64,000 nucleotides of DNA from Cellulomonas sp. S1-8 (GCF_026184235.1 NZ_CP110806.1:3038001-3102000), one strand, 5' to 3'. Shown: positions 17,056 to 27,468, counted from the stretch's first letter. The notes: a model not told the origin generated them from the letters alone. Made by a program: numbers and translations.

Positions 17056-17712
17056 TCAGCCCAGTCGCGCGCGACGGCCCTCGACCGTCAGGCCGTCGCG
17101 CGCGATCCGGCCGACGACGTCCACCAGCAGCCGCCGCTCGACGACCTTGATGCGCTCGTGCAGCGTCTCCTCGTCGTCGTCGTCGGCGACGGGCACGCTC
17201 TCCTGCGCGACGACCGGACCCGCGTCGACGCCGTCGTCCACCACGATCACCGAGCACCCGCTCACCTTCACGCCGTAGGCGAGCGCGTCACGTACGCCGT
17301 GCGCGCCCGGGAACGACGGCAGCAGGGCCGGGTGGGTGTTGACGGTCCGACCACCGAAACGCCCGAGGAACGACGCCCCCACGAGCTTCATGAACCCGGC
17401 GAGCACCACCGTGTCGGGCGAGAAGACCCCGACCGCCTCGGTCAGGGCGTGGTCCCAGGTGGTGCGGTCCGGGAAGTCGCGCAGGGCGACGACGGCCGTC
17501 GGGACGCCCGCGTCGCGCGCACGGTCGAGCGCGGCGATGCCCGGCCGGTCCGCCACGACCCCGACGACCCGCGCCCCGAACGCCGGGTCGGTGTGCGCAT
17601 CGAGCAGGGCCGCGAGGTTGGAGCCCGCACCCGAGACCAGCACGACCAGACGGTGCGTCCGCGCGACCGGCGGCGAGGGCGGGACGGGACCGGGCTGCGC
17701 GGAGGACGTCAC
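17056..17712 (-). CDS. purN: Phosphoribosylglycinamide formyltransferase
   Basis: 218 residues. It transfers the formyl group of 10-formyl-THF to GAR, step 3 of purine synthesis. The N-terminal LVVLVSGAGSNLAALLD binds the phosphate. The catalytic Asn-His-Asp set lies in VNTHPALLPSFPGAHGV and VDAGPVVAQESVPV. The start is GTG 17712; TAGGTT lies seven bases before it and there is no Shine-Dalgarno sequence, so the mRNA is probably leaderless. The open frame upstream is not coding. It lies near purH and DUF6350 as in many actinomycetes. Confidence 0.95.
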   Translation of the reverse strand: MTSSAQPGPVPPSPPVARTHRLVVLVSGAGSNLAALLDAHTDPAFGARVVGVVADRPGIAALDRARDAGVPTAVVALRDFPDRTTWDHALTEAVGVFSPDTVVLAGFMKLVGASFLGRFGGRTVNTHPALLPSFPGAHGVRDALAYGVKVSGCSVIVVDDGVDAGPVVAQESVPVADDDDEETLHERIKVVERRLLVDVVGRIARDGLTVEGRRARLG

Positions 17713-17718
17713 GCGCCG

Positions 17719-17724
17719 CAACCT
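17719..17724 (-). promoter_or_regulatory. -10 of leaderless purN transcript
   Basis: On the minus strand the hexamer TAGGTT is followed by GCGGCGC and then GTG at 17712. The spacing puts the transcript start at the start codon. Confidence 0.55.
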
Positions 17725-17785
17725 ACCGGCCCGACGGGCCCTGGACCGCGCACGTCCACCCGTCCGCGTGCGCGAGAATGGCGTC

Positions 17786-18430
17786 ATGGGCAACCCGTGG
17801 GCACCGCCGGACCACTCAGCGCCGCCGGGGCAGCCGACGCCCGGGCAGGCCCTGCCCGGCGCACCGGGCGGCGCCGCGCGGCCACCGTCGGACGCCCCGC
17901 CGCCCGCCGCACCGGGCGGGCGCCCGGCTCCCGGTGGGCCCGGCGCGCCGGTGCCCCCGGGCGGGCCGGCCGGGCCGGTCCCCCCCGGCGGGCCCGGACC
18001 GCGCCCCGTCGCACCGCCCGACCCTGCCGGCGTCGCTCGCACCACGCGGACGGCCGCCTGGAGCGCCGCCTGCCTGCTCGTCGCGGTCCTGCTGGTCAGC
18101 GCGCCCTACCCGGCGCTCCTCCTGGCGCCCGTCGCCTCGCTCGCCGGCCTCGTGCTCGCGATCCTCGCGGTGGTCCGCGCGGTGCGTGCACGGGCCCGCG
18201 GTCCGGTCGTGGCGCTGTCGGTCGTCCTCGTCGTGTCGTCCGTCGCGTGGACGGGGGTCAGCGCCCAGTCGCTCCTGTACGTCGACGCGCGCCGGGACTA
18301 CCAGGAGTGCCGCGCGGGCGCCCTCACGCAGCAGGCGCAGCGCGGCTGCTCGACGCAGCTCGAGCAGGACATGGAGGACCGCGTCCGGTCGATCACGGGG
18401 TTCGTCGGCACGCCGCCGACGTCCGCCTGA
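17786..18430 (+). CDS. Membrane protein with Pro/Gly-rich N-terminal tail
   Basis: 214 residues from ATG 17786. Residues 1-80 are almost all Pro, Gly and Ala with PGGPG-type repeats. Residues about 85-145 hold two hydrophobic segments with a short Arg-rich turn (VVRAVRARARG), as in DUF4190-like small membrane proteins. The rest is a polar C-terminal domain with two cysteines (YQECRAGALTQQAQRGCSTQ) that could form a disulfide outside the membrane. I assign no function. It is divergent from purN across a 73-base gap. Confidence 0.8.
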   Translation: MGNPWAPPDHSAPPGQPTPGQALPGAPGGAARPPSDAPPPAAPGGRPAPGGPGAPVPPGGPAGPVPPGGPGPRPVAPPDPAGVARTTRTAAWSAACLLVAVLLVSAPYPALLLAPVASLAGLVLAILAVVRAVRARARGPVVALSVVLVVSSVAWTGVSAQSLLYVDARRDYQECRAGALTQQAQRGCSTQLEQDMEDRVRSITGFVGTPPTSA

Positions 18431-18451
18431 CGCGTCGCACCGCCCGGCGGC

Positions 18452-19726
18452 TCAGGCCGCCGGCCCGTCCGCCCCGCCGCGCCGACGCGCGCGCCGGCCC
18501 CGGGCCGCCGCCCGGACGTGGGAGTCGAACGGGACGCTCGCGCACACCGCGGCCAGCCCGCACCCGGCGGCGACCAGCAGGCCGACGGCCCCCGGGTGCG
18601 CGCCCACGTCCGCCATCCGACCCGGGCCCGCGGCCCCGCTCGCCGCCGCCACCAGCAGTGCGACGAGGATCCCGCTGGACGCCGCGAGGACACCGACCGC
18701 GACCCACACGTCCCGCAGGCGCGTCGGCTCGAGCCAGCGGTGCACCGCGAGACCTGCCAGCACCCCCACCCCGAGCACCAGCAGCGGGGCGAGCAGCACG
18801 GGACCGCCCACCACGTCGGGGAGCGCGCCGAGCATCGGCAGCGCGGGCAGCGGGCCCGCCACCACCTCGTCGGGCGCGAAGCGCGACCCCGCGCCGACGG
18901 CGAACCCCGGGCCTACCACCCAGGCGAGCGCCCACACGACGAGGTTGGGAACGAAGGCGAGCTGGGCCACGGCGAGGACCACGCCGCCGACAGCGTCGAG
19001 CGAGAGCCCGCGCACCACGTCGGTGATCGTCGCGCGGCCCGCCAGGACCCACAGCATCGTCAGGACGGACGCGAGGAGCAGCAGCGACGACGCGGCGACG
19101 AGGCCCGCGCGGAGGCCGACGAGCACGGCCGCCGGGACGCGGTCGCGCACGGGCGCCACCACCTGCGCCCACGGCGGCGACTCCGGCCGACGCAGCAGAC
19201 CCACGCCGAGCCCGAGCGCACCGACGACCAGCCCGCCGAGCAGCGCCCGCAGCAGCCCCACCACCCCGGCGCCCACCGCGAGGGCGACCAGCACCGTGAT
19301 CCCCGCGTACCCGACGAGGGACGCCACGGCGCCGCCGCGCGTCGCGTGGCCCGACCGGCGCGCCGAGGCGTAGCAGGTGAACAGCGCCAGCGCCGTCAGC
19401 CCCAGCGGGACGACCGACACGACCGTCCCGCCGAGGGCGGCCGGCACGCCGTGCGCGAGGAGCCACAGGTTCGCGGCGACCACGACCGCCCGCGTCCACG
19501 CGACCTCGGCGTTGGCGGGGTCGGCGGACGTCGCGACGAACACCGCGACCGCCGGTACCGCCAGCGCCAGCAGGGACAGCGCGGCGGCCTGCACGGCCGT
19601 GAGGACGCCCACGGCCCACCGCGGTGCGCCGTCGATGGTCGAGGTGAAGAACGACGGGCGCGGGTCGTCCTGCAGGACGCGGCGGGCGCGCCCCGCGACG
19701 GGCACGGGTCCGGTGGGCGTGGGCAC
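18452..19726 (-). CDS. DUF6350 family polytopic membrane protein
   Basis: 424 residues with about ten TM segments. Features typical of this actinobacterial family are an N-terminus RPSFFTSTIDGAPRWAVGVL, an AAALSLLALAVPA helix, and the FVPNLVVWALAWVVGPGFA segment with a following GSRFAPDEV loop. The family is usually found between sucCD and purN/purH, exactly as here, and is sometimes labelled PerM-like cell division protein; I know of no proven function. The C-terminus is an Arg-rich cytoplasmic tail. Confidence 0.88.
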   Translation of the reverse strand: MPTPTGPVPVAGRARRVLQDDPRPSFFTSTIDGAPRWAVGVLTAVQAAALSLLALAVPAVAVFVATSADPANAEVAWTRAVVVAANLWLLAHGVPAALGGTVVSVVPLGLTALALFTCYASARRSGHATRGGAVASLVGYAGITVLVALAVGAGVVGLLRALLGGLVVGALGLGVGLLRRPESPPWAQVVAPVRDRVPAAVLVGLRAGLVAASSLLLLASVLTMLWVLAGRATITDVVRGLSLDAVGGVVLAVAQLAFVPNLVVWALAWVVGPGFAVGAGSRFAPDEVVAGPLPALPMLGALPDVVGGPVLLAPLLVLGVGVLAGLAVHRWLEPTRLRDVWVAVGVLAASSGILVALLVAAASGAAGPGRMADVGAHPGAVGLLVAAGCGLAAVCASVPFDSHVRAAARGRRARRRGGADGPAA

Positions 19727-19836
19727 CCGCCCATGGTCACCGGTGGCCCCGGCGCGTCGCCGGACCCACCGCGGCGCGTCGCCCCCTCGTCCCCGCGAGA
19801 GGTCGATCCGGCCCCGGCGCGGGCCCGTGACGCACG

Positions 19837-19868
19837 CGCGGCCCCGGTCCGTGGGGACCGGGGCCGCG
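19837..19868 (-). terminator. sucD terminator
   Basis: A 14-bp perfect stem (CGCGGCCCCGGTCC, 19837-19850, with 19855-19868) and a GTGG loop, 23 bases past the sucD stop. It would end the sucCD transcript before DUF6350. Confidence 0.8.
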
Positions 19869-19890
19869 GGTGGCGGTGCTCAGGTGCGCG

Positions 19891-20769
19891 TCAGGCGCTG
19901 AGGATCTCGCGCGCGAGCTGGGCGGTCTCGGACGGCGTCTTGCCGACCTTGACGCCCGCGGCCTCGAGGGCCTCCTTCTTGGCCTGCGCGGTGCCCGACG
20001 AGCCGGAGACGATCGCGCCGGCGTGGCCCATCGTCTTGCCCTCGGGGGCGGTGAAGCCCGCGACGTACCCGACGACCGGCTTGGTCACGTGCTCGGCGAT
20101 GTAGGCCGCGGCACGCTCCTCGGCGTCGCCGCCGATCTCGCCGATCATCACGATGACCTCGGTCTCGGGGTCCGCCTCGAACGCGGCGAGCGCGTCGATG
20201 TGCGTCGTGCCGATGATCGGGTCGCCGCCGATGCCGATGGCGGTGGAGAACCCGAAGTCCCGCAGCTCGAACATCATCTGGTAGGTCAGGGTGCCCGACT
20301 TCGACACCAGGCCGACCTTGCCGGGGCCCGTGATGTCGGCCGGGATGATGCCGACGTTCGACTTGCCGGGGCTGATGAGGCCGGGGCAGTTGGGGCCGAT
20401 GAGCCGCACGCCCTTCTCCTGCGCGTAGGAGAAGAACTCGGCCGTGTCGGCCACGGGGACGCCCTCGGTGATGATGACGGCGAGCGGGATGCCCGCGTCG
20501 ACGGCCTCGATCACGGCACCCTTGGTGTGGGCCGGCGGGACGAAGATGACGGAGACGTCGGCGCCGGTCGACGCGATGGCCTCGGCCACCGAGCCGAACA
20601 CCGGGACGTCGACGTCACCGAACGTGACGGACGTGCCGGCCTTGCGCGGGTTCACGCCGCCGACCACGTTCGTGCCGGACACGAGCATGCGGTTCGTGTG
20701 CTTCTGGCCCTCGGAACCCGTCATGCCCTGGACGATGACCTTGGAGTCCGCGGTCAGGAAGATCGCCAT
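19891..20769 (-). CDS. sucD: Succinyl-CoA synthetase (ADP-forming) alpha subunit
   Basis: 292 residues. With SucC it converts succinyl-CoA, phosphate and ADP to succinate, CoA and ATP in the TCA cycle. The N-terminus [18 protein letters not shown] is the CoA-binding Rossmann fold. Near the C-terminus [19 protein letters not shown] carries the phosphorylated histidine, and the [15 protein letters not shown] and GEIGGDAEE loops follow the family. The ATG is 32 bases downstream of sucC, so the two form an operon. Confidence 0.96.
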   Translation of the reverse strand: MAIFLTADSKVIVQGMTGSEGQKHTNRMLVSGTNVVGGVNPRKAGTSVTFGDVDVPVFGSVAEAIASTGADVSVIFVPPAHTKGAVIEAVDAGIPLAVIITEGVPVADTAEFFSYAQEKGVRLIGPNCPGLISPGKSNVGIIPADITGPGKVGLVSKSGTLTYQMMFELRDFGFSTAIGIGGDPIIGTTHIDALAAFEADPETEVIVMIGEIGGDAEERAAAYIAEHVTKPVVGYVAGFTAPEGKTMGHAGAIVSGSSGTAQAKKEALEAAGVKVGKTPSETAQLAREILSA

Positions 20770-20801
20770 GGTGGTGTGTTCTTCTCTCTGCGTCGGGGGT
20801 C

Positions 20802-21983
20802 TCAGGCGGCGCTGTGCGCCAGGCGGGCAGCCTCGTCGGCGCCGCCGTCCATCGTGTCGGCGAGCGTGACGAGCGGGTGGCGGGCCTCGGCGAGGATGCG
20901 CCGGCCCTCCAGCACGTTGTTGCCGTCGAGCCGCACGACGAGCGGCTTGGACGCCTCGTCACCGAGGATCTCGAGGGCCGCCACGATGCCGTTGGCGACG
21001 GCGTCGCACGCCGTGATGCCGCCGAAGACGTTGACGAACACGGACTTGACCTGCGGGTCCGTCAGGATGATGTCGAGGCCCGCGGCCATGACATCGGCCG
21101 ACGCGCCGCCGCCGATGTCGAGGAAGTTGGCGGGCTTGACGCCGCCGTGCGCCTCACCGGCGTACGCGACGACGTCGAGCGTGCTCATGACGAGGCCCGC
21201 GCCGTTGCCGATGATGCCGACCTCGCCGTCGAGCTTGACGTAGTTGAGGTCCTTCTCCTTGGCACGCGCCTCGAGCGGGTCCGCGGCTGCCGTGTCCTCG
21301 AGGGCCGCGTGGTCCGCGTGCCGGAAGTCCGCGTTGGCGTCGAGCGTGACCTTGCCGTCGAGCGCGACGACCTGGCCGTCCTCGGTCAGGACGAGCGGGT
21401 TGACCTCGACGAGCGTCGCGTCCTCGCCGTCGTAGACCAGCCACAGCTTCTGCAGGACGTCAGCCACCTGGGCCGCGATCTCGGGTGCGAAGCCCGCCGC
21501 GGCGACGATCTCGTCGGCCTTCGCCTGGTCGATGCCCACGAGCGGGTCCACCGCGACCTTGGCGAGCGCCTCGGGACGCTCGACGGCGAGCTGCTCGATC
21601 TCGACGCCACCCTCAACGGACGCCATCGCGAGGTAACGACGCTCGGCGCGGTCCAGCAGCAGGGAGAAGTAGAACTCCTGCGCGATCCGTGCGCCGGCCG
21701 CGATCATCACGCGGTGGACGGTGTGGCCCTTGATGTCCATGCCGAGGATCTGGCCGGCCTTCTCGGCGGCCTCGTCGGCGGACCGGGCGAGCTGGACGCC
21801 GCCGGCCTTGCCCCGTCCACCGGTCTTGACCTGCGCCTTGACGACGACGACGCCACCGGTCGGCGGGAGCAGCTGCTCCGCTGCGGCGCGCGCCTCCTCC
21901 TGCGTGGTGGCGACGATGCCGCCGAGCACGGGCACGCCGTGCTTCTCGAAGATGTCACGTGCCTGGTACTCGAACAGGTCCAC
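20802..21983 (-). CDS. sucC: Succinyl-CoA synthetase beta subunit
   Basis: 393 residues from GTG 21983 (GAGGAAA upstream). The N-terminal ATP-grasp domain begins [18 protein letters not shown] and contains [16 protein letters not shown]. The Mg/nucleotide region is [15 protein letters not shown]. The C-terminal CoA-ligase domain carries [13 protein letters not shown] and NFLDIGGGA. The open frame that runs 2 kb further upstream on this strand is the antisense of the synthetase gene and is not coding. It leads the sucCD operon; its promoter bears the same palindrome as icd. Confidence 0.96.
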   Translation of the reverse strand: MDLFEYQARDIFEKHGVPVLGGIVATTQEEARAAAEQLLPPTGGVVVVKAQVKTGGRGKAGGVQLARSADEAAEKAGQILGMDIKGHTVHRVMIAAGARIAQEFYFSLLLDRAERRYLAMASVEGGVEIEQLAVERPEALAKVAVDPLVGIDQAKADEIVAAAGFAPEIAAQVADVLQKLWLVYDGEDATLVEVNPLVLTEDGQVVALDGKVTLDANADFRHADHAALEDTAAADPLEARAKEKDLNYVKLDGEVGIIGNGAGLVMSTLDVVAYAGEAHGGVKPANFLDIGGGASADVMAAGLDIILTDPQVKSVFVNVFGGITACDAVANGIVAALEILGDEASKPLVVRLDGNNVLEGRRILAEARHPLVTLADTMDGGADEAARLAHSAA

Positions 21984-22045
21984 CTGGTTCGGTTTCCTCT
22001 CGTCGACCGCGTGCAGCGGCCCGGTGCGGCCGCATCGCCCGGACG

Positions 22046-22081
22046 ATCGTATCGCCGGGACCCAGGTCCCTCGACATCGAG
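22046..22081 (-). promoter_or_regulatory. sucC promoter with the icd-type palindrome at -35
   Basis: On the minus strand TACGAT (22051-22046) is a TANNNT -10. The palindrome CTCGACATCGAG (22070-22081), identical over 12 bases to the one at icd, covers the expected -35 position. The rest of the 219-base divergent gap (21984-22202) must also hold the promoter of the synthetase gene; a CAGGAT (22190-22195) eight bases before its GTG is the only candidate. Confidence 0.6.
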
Positions 22082-22202
22082 AGACTGTGGCCGCGCTCAC
22101 CCCGGCGCGCGGGGCACGGGCGATGAACACCGGGCGAAGAGCCGTCGACCACGCCGTGAACGTGACCGGTCCCGCGCGGAACCGGTGGCAGGATCGCCCG
22201 AC

Positions 22203-25200
22203 GTGACCTCGTCCTACCTGCGTGGCGACCAGGCGCCGCCGGTGCGCACGCTCCTGGACGTGCTCGACGCCACCGTCGCGGCGCACCCCGACGCGCCCGC
22301 GCTGGACGACGGACGCACCGTGCTGACGTACGACGAGCTCGCGGTGCAGGTGCGTGACGGCGCGGCCCGGCTCGTCGCCGAGGGCGTCGAGCGCGGGGAC
22401 CGCGTCGGCGTCCACATCCCCTCGGGCACCGCCGAGCTCTACACCGCGATCCTCGCGGTCCTCGCCGCCGGCGCCGCCTACGTCCCGGTCGACGTGGACG
22501 ACCCGGAGGAGCGGGCGCGCACCGTGTTCGCCGAGGCCGGGGTGGTGTGGGTCCTCGAGGAGGGCGACCTCGCGCCCGATCCTGCCGAGCGACCCGGTCC
22601 GGCCCGCGCGACCCCACCCCCCGCGCCCGAGCCCCAGGACGACGCCTGGGTCATCTTCACGTCCGGCTCGACGGGCGTCCCCAAGGGTGTCGCGGTCCGG
22701 CACCGGTCGGCGGCCGCGTTCGTCGACGCCGAGGCCCGGCTCTTCCTGCAGGGGGCGCCACTGGGTCCCGGCGACCGCGTCCTGGCGGGCCTGTCGGTCG
22801 CGTTCGACGCGTCGTGCGAGGAGATGTGGCTCGCGTGGCGGCACGGCGCGTGCCTCGTGCCCGCCCCGCGCGCGCTGGTCCGCACCGGCATGGACCTGGG
22901 CCCGTGGCTCGTCGCGCAGCGGATCAGCGTCATCTCGACGGTCCCGACGCTCGCGGGCCTGTGGTCCGCCGACCAGCTCGACGGCATCCGGCTCCTGATC
23001 TTCGGTGGCGAGGCCTGCCCGCCGGAGCTGGTGGCACGCCTGGCCACCCCGGGGCGCGAGCTGTGGAACACGTACGGTCCGACGGAGGCGACGGTCGTCG
23101 CGTGCGCGGCCCTGCTCGACGGGGTCGGCCCCGTGCGCATCGGGCACGCGCTCGACGGCTGGGACCTGGCCGTCGTCGGCCCGGACGGGGTGCCGGTCGC
23201 CGAGGGCGGGACCGGCGAGCTGGTGATCGGCGGCGTCGGGCTCGCGCGCTACCTCGACCCGGCGCTCGACACCGAGCGGTTCGCCCCCGCCCCCGAGCTC
23301 GGCTGGGACCGCGCGTACCGCAGCGGGGACCTCGTGCGGTACGAGGAGGCGGGCCTGGTCTTCGTCGGACGCGCCGACGACCAGGTGAAGATCGGCGGTC
23401 GGCGCATCGAGCTGGGCGAGGTCGACTCGGCGCTGGGCGCGCTGGCAGGCGTGGGTGCCGCCGCCGCGGCCGTGCGGCGGACGCCGGCCGGCACGTCGGT
23501 GCTCGTCGGGTACCTGGCGCCGCTGCCCGGCGCGGACGTCGACCTCGACGCCGCGCGCGTCGCGCTGCGGGGGGTGCTGCCCGCCGCGCTGGTGCCGCTG
23601 CTGGCCGTGGTCGACGAGATCCCCACCCGCGGGTCGGGCAAGGTCGACCGGGACGCCCTGCCGTGGCCGCTCGTCGGCGCACCGGGTGCGGAGCCGGGAC
23701 CCGCGGTGGCGCTCGACCCGACACAGGAGTGGGTCGCGACCTGCTGGACCGCGGCGCTCGGGGCGGCCGTGCACGGCCCCGACGACGACTTCTTCGCTGC
23801 CGGTGGCGGCAGTCTTGCCGCCGCACAGCTCGTCTCGGCGCTGCGCGCGCGCTACCCGACCGCCACCGTGGCCGACGTCTACGAGCACCCGCGGCTGGGC
23901 GACCTCGCGCGTCGGCTCGACGAGCTCGCACCGGCGACCCCGGAGGCGATGCACGTCCCGTCACCCACCCCGCTGCGGGCGCAGGTCGTCCAGGTCCTGC
24001 TCGGGCTGCCGCTCGCCGTGCTCGTCGGGCTGCGGTGGCTGACGTGGACGCTCGGCGCCGCCTCCGTCCTCGGCTTCGCCGGTGTCGCGTGGGCTCCGTC
24101 CGTGCCCGGCGCGGGCTGGTGGTTCGCCGCCGGCTGGGTGCTGCTCGTGAGCCCGCTGGGGCGCATGGGCTCGACCGTCCTCGTCGCGCGCACCCTGCTG
24201 CGGGGCGTGGCACCCGGCCGGTACCCGCGCGGCGGCGGCGTGCACCTGCGGCTGTGGTTCGCGGAGTCCTGGGCCGTGGCGGCCGGTGCGGGCAACCTGT
24301 CCTGCGCGCCGTGGAACGCCGCGTACGCCCGCGCGCTCGGCGCCCGGGTCGGTGCCGGCGTCGACCTGCACGCCCTGCCCCCCGTGACCGGCCACCTCGT
24401 CCTCGGCGACCGGTGCGCGATCGAGCCGGAGGTCGACCTGTCGGGGCACTGGCTCGACGGCGACGTCCTGCACGTCGGCCGCGTCCGCGTCGACAAGCGC
24501 GCGACCGTGGGCACCCGCAGCGTCCTCGGTCCGGGCAGCCGCGTGGGGCAGGGCGCCGAGGTCGCGCCCGGGACGTCTGTCACCGGCTCGGTGCCCCCGG
24601 GCGAGCTGTGGGCCGGGTCGCCCGCGGTGTTCGAGGGTCCGGCCCGCAAGCGCTGGCCCCGGCAGCGCCCGCCCCGTGGCCGGCGCTGGCTCGCGGTGTA
24701 CGGCGCCGGCGCCGGCCTGCTCGCGACGTTGCCCCTCGTCGCGCTCGCGACGGGCCTCGTGCTCGTCGCCGGCGCCACGCGCACCGCACCGGACGTCGCC
24801 GCGGCGGCCGTCGCCGCGTTGCCGCTGCTGCCGGTCGGCGCGCTGGCAAGCGCAGCCGTCCTGCTGGTCGCGACGTGGGCCGCGGTGCGGCTGCTGGCGA
24901 CGGGCCTGCGCCCGGGCGCCTACCCCGTGCGCTCGGCGCAGGGGGTGCAGGCGTGGGCCACCCTGCGGCTCATGGACGACGCCCGCACGCAGCTGTACCC
25001 GCTGTACGCGAGCAGCGCGACGCCGCTGTGGCTGCGCGCGCTCGGGGCACGGGTCGGCCGGGACGTCGAGGCGTCGACCGTGCTGCTGCTGCCCTCGATG
25101 ACCCGCATCGGCGGTGGTGCGTTCCTCGCCGACGACACCCTGATCGGTTCGTACGAGCTGGGCGGCGGGTACCTGCGCATCGAGCCTGCGAGCATCGGCA

Positions 25201-26060
25201 AGCGTGCGTTCCTCGGCAACTCCGGCATGATCGCACCCGGTCGCGCGGTGCCCGCGCGCGGGCTCGTCGCGGTGCTGTCGGCGACACCCGAGCACGCCAA
25301 GAAGGGCACGTCGTGGCTCGGGTCGCCGCCGCAACGGCTGCGACGCGTCGCGGGGGACGCCCCCGACGAGCGCACGTACGCCCCGCCGACGCGGCTGCGC
25401 GTCGCACGGGCGCTCGTGGAGCTCTGCCGGTTCGTCCCCGTCGTGCTGTCGTTCACGCTGGCGGTCGCGATGCTGCTCGTGCTCGCGCACGTCCTCGACA
25501 CCCGCGGCGTCCTCGTCGCGGCACTCGTCTCGCCCGTCGCGGTGCTGACGGCCGCCGCGGGCGCGTGCACGACGGCCGTGCTCGCGAAGTGGGCGCTGGT
25601 CGGGCGCATCAAGCCCGGTGAGCACCCGCTGTGGAGCTCGTTCGTGTGGCGCAACGAGCTCGCGGACACGTTCGCCGAGGTCGTGGCCGTCCCCTGGCTC
25701 GGGCCCGCGACCCTCGGCTCCCCCGCCCTGACGTGGTGGCTGCGCGCGCTGGGCGTCCGCATCGGCCGCGGCGCGTGGCTCGAGACGTACTGGCTGCCCG
25801 AGGCCGACCTCGTCGAGGTCGGCGACGGCGCCACGGTGAACCGCGGATGTGTGCTCCAGACGCACCTGTTCCATGATCGGGTCATGAGCCTGGACACGGT
25901 GCGGATCGGCGCGGGCGCGAGCCTCGGGCCCCATGGTGTGGTGCTGCCGGCGGCGCACCTCGGTGCGGGGGCGAGCGTAGGTGCGTCGTCGCTGGTGCTG
26001 CGCGGCGACGCCGTGCCCGCCGGGTCGCGCTGGGCGGGCAACCCCATCGCGCCCGCATGA
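22203..26060 (+). CDS. Pls/PosA-type membrane non-ribosomal peptide synthetase, predicted cationic poly(amino acid) synthetase
   Basis: 1285 residues, close to epsilon-poly-L-lysine synthetase (Pls). The adenylation domain (about 15-480) has [54 protein letters not shown] and TRGSGKVDR. The carrier domain follows with [15 protein letters not shown], Ser537 being the pantetheine site. From about 590 on, TM pairs alternate with three soluble hexapeptide-like tandem domains, the organisation of Pls, which couples monomers without a thioesterase and exports the chain. The specificity code read by eye against PheA is D-A-E-S-I-G-T-V-V-K, with Glu where basic side chains bind; it resembles my recollection of the lysine code of bacitracin synthetase. 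The product is predicted, not proven. ATGA overlap with the M1 peptidase. Confidence 0.92.
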   Translation: MTSSYLRGDQAPPVRTLLDVLDATVAAHPDAPALDDGRTVLTYDELAVQVRDGAARLVAEGVERGDRVGVHIPSGTAELYTAILAVLAAGAAYVPVDVDDPEERARTVFAEAGVVWVLEEGDLAPDPAERPGPARATPPPAPEPQDDAWVIFTSGSTGVPKGVAVRHRSAAAFVDAEARLFLQGAPLGPGDRVLAGLSVAFDASCEEMWLAWRHGACLVPAPRALVRTGMDLGPWLVAQRISVISTVPTLAGLWSADQLDGIRLLIFGGEACPPELVARLATPGRELWNTYGPTEATVVACAALLDGVGPVRIGHALDGWDLAVVGPDGVPVAEGGTGELVIGGVGLARYLDPALDTERFAPAPELGWDRAYRSGDLVRYEEAGLVFVGRADDQVKIGGRRIELGEVDSALGALAGVGAAAAAVRRTPAGTSVLVGYLAPLPGADVDLDAARVALRGVLPAALVPLLAVVDEIPTRGSGKVDRDALPWPLVGAPGAEPGPAVALDPTQEWVATCWTAALGAAVHGPDDDFFAAGGGSLAAAQLVSALRARYPTATVADVYEHPRLGDLARRLDELAPATPEAMHVPSPTPLRAQVVQVLLGLPLAVLVGLRWLTWTLGAASVLGFAGVAWAPSVPGAGWWFAAGWVLLVSPLGRMGSTVLVARTLLRGVAPGRYPRGGGVHLRLWFAESWAVAAGAGNLSCAPWNAAYARALGARVGAGVDLHALPPVTGHLVLGDRCAIEPEVDLSGHWLDGDVLHVGRVRVDKRATVGTRSVLGPGSRVGQGAEVAPGTSVTGSVPPGELWAGSPAVFEGPARKRWPRQRPPRGRRWLAVYGAGAGLLATLPLVALATGLVLVAGATRTAPDVAAAAVAALPLLPVGALASAAVLLVATWAAVRLLATGLRPGAYPVRSAQGVQAWATLRLMDDARTQLYPLYASSATPLWLRALGARVGRDVEASTVLLLPSMTRIGGGAFLADDTLIGSYELGGGYLRIEPASIGKRAFLGNSGMIAPGRAVPARGLVAVLSATPEHAKKGTSWLGSPPQRLRRVAGDAPDERTYAPPTRLRVARALVELCRFVPVVLSFTLAVAMLLVLAHVLDTRGVLVAALVSPVAVLTAAAGACTTAVLAKWALVGRIKPGEHPLWSSFVWRNELADTFAEVVAVPWLGPATLGSPALTWWLRALGVRIGRGAWLETYWLPEADLVEVGDGATVNRGCVLQTHLFHDRVMSLDTVRIGAGASLGPHGVVLPAAHLGAGASVGASSLVLRGDAVPAGSRWAGNPIAPA

Positions 26061-27388
26061 GCATCGACCGCCCCGCACGCACGCGCCCCATGACCGACGA
26101 CGCCGACCCCTACCTGCCCGGCCGCCCGGACCCGGGCTTCACCGTGCAGTCGTACGACCTCGACCTGGACTACCGGGTCGCGACCAACCGGCTCGACGCC
26201 GTCGCGGTCGTCACCGCCACCACGACGCGCCCGCTCGACGAGGTGCGCCTCGAGCTCGCCGGGCTGCGCGTGGGTGACGTGCGCGTCGACGGCGCCCGCC
26301 CGGCCCGCTGGCGGCAGCAGCCGCGCCACCTCGCGGTGCGCCTCGCGACCCCGCTGCCCGCCGGTGCGGCGTTCACGGTGCGGATCACGTACCAGGGTCA
26401 GCCGCGCCCGATCGTCGGCCGCTGGGGCGAGGTCGGCTGGGAGGAGCTCACCGACGGCGTCATCGTCGCCGGGCAGCCGGACGGCGCCCCGTCGTGGTTC
26501 CCCTGCCACGACAGCCCGGGCGACAAGGCCGCGTTCCGCGTCGCGGTGAGCGCCGAGGCCCCGTACACCGTCGTCGGCAACGGCGTCCGCACGCAGCGGA
26601 CGGCGAGCGCGGGCCGGGTGCGGTGGGTCTACGAGCAGCCCGAGCCGACCGCGCCCTACCTCGCGACGGTGCAGGTCGGCCGGTACGAGGAGATCCTGCT
26701 GGCGACCGACCCCGTGGTGCAGCGCCTGTACGTGCCGCGGCACCTGCGGGCACGCGCCCATGCCGACCTGGCCCGTCAGCCGCAGATGATGACGCTGTTC
26801 ACCGCGATGTTCGGGCCCTACCCGTTCGCCGAGTACGCGGTCGTGGTCACCGCCGACGCCCTGGAGGTGCCGCTCGAGGCGCAGTCGATGTCGACGTTCG
26901 GCGCCAACCACGTCGACGGCCGGGGCACCTGGGAGCGGCTGGTCGCCCACGAGCTCGCGCACCAGTGGTTCGGCAACAGCCTGACGGTGGGGACCTGGCG
27001 CGACATCTGGCTGCACGAGGGGTTCGCCTGCTACGCCGAGTGGTTGTGGTCGGCGGCGTCGGGCGGCCCGAGCGCCGACGTGCTCGCCCGCGCGTCCCAC
27101 GCCCGGCACGCCCGGCTCCCGCAGGACCTCGACATCGCCGACCCCGGCCCGGACCGGATGTTCGACGACCTCATCTACCAGCGCGGCGCGCTCGTCCTGC
27201 ACGCGCTGCGGCTCGACGTCGGCGAGGGGGCGTTCGCGCGGCTGCTGCGCACGTGGGCCGTCACGCACCGGCACGGGACCGTCGACACTGCGGGCTTCGT
27301 CGCGTGCGCGTCAGCCGTCGCGGGACGGCCGGTCGGGCCGCTGGTCGATCGGTGGCTCGCCCCCCGGCTCCCGCCCTGGCCTGCATGA
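26057..27388 (+). CDS. M1 family zinc aminopeptidase
   Basis: 443 residues, shorter than the 850-residue PepN. The zinc site is His298-Glu299-x-x-His302 in VAHELAHQWFGN, with the third ligand Glu321 after exactly 18 residues (WLHEGFACYAEW). The usual GAMEN substrate loop is replaced by LEAQSMSTFG, a variant seen in actinobacterial members. There is no signal peptide, so it is cytoplasmic or loosely membrane-bound. The start overlaps the synthetase stop by 4 bases, so both are made together. In epsilon-poly-lysine producers a zinc aminopeptidase degrades the polymer and protects the host; that role here is inference from the coupling. Confidence 0.92.
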   Translation: MSIDRPARTRPMTDDADPYLPGRPDPGFTVQSYDLDLDYRVATNRLDAVAVVTATTTRPLDEVRLELAGLRVGDVRVDGARPARWRQQPRHLAVRLATPLPAGAAFTVRITYQGQPRPIVGRWGEVGWEELTDGVIVAGQPDGAPSWFPCHDSPGDKAAFRVAVSAEAPYTVVGNGVRTQRTASAGRVRWVYEQPEPTAPYLATVQVGRYEEILLATDPVVQRLYVPRHLRARAHADLARQPQMMTLFTAMFGPYPFAEYAVVVTADALEVPLEAQSMSTFGANHVDGRGTWERLVAHELAHQWFGNSLTVGTWRDIWLHEGFACYAEWLWSAASGGPSADVLARASHARHARLPQDLDIADPGPDRMFDDLIYQRGALVLHALRLDVGEGAFARLLRTWAVTHRHGTVDTAGFVACASAVAGRPVGPLVDRWLAPRLPPWPA

Positions 27389-27394
27389 GCTCTC

Positions 27395-27468
27395 GCCGAG
27401 CGCGGCACCTGACCGTCGAGCGCGGTACTCGTTTCCCCCGCGCTCGGCCGCCCTGTACCGCGCTCGGC
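27395..27468. terminator. Double inverted repeat between convergent genes
   Basis: Two left arms and two right arms share a core: GCCGAGCGCGG (27395-27405) and GAGCGCGGTAC (27418-27428), then CCGCGCTCGGC (27438-27448) and GTACCGCGCTC (27455-27465). The outer and inner arms can pair in more than one way. It fills the gap between the peptidase and pcrA stops and probably ends transcription from both sides. Confidence 0.65.

Noticed and set aside
20802..23954. sucC fused to a long upstream extension
   Set aside because: The extension is antisense to the synthetase gene with low-complexity composition. The true N-terminus ([11 protein letters not shown]) begins at GTG 21983 with a ribosome-binding site.
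20814..26060. A single 1748-residue protein covering the antisense of sucC and the synthetase
   Set aside because: The first 460 codons are the complement of sucC and the divergent promoter region. The adenylation domain starts properly at GTG 22203.
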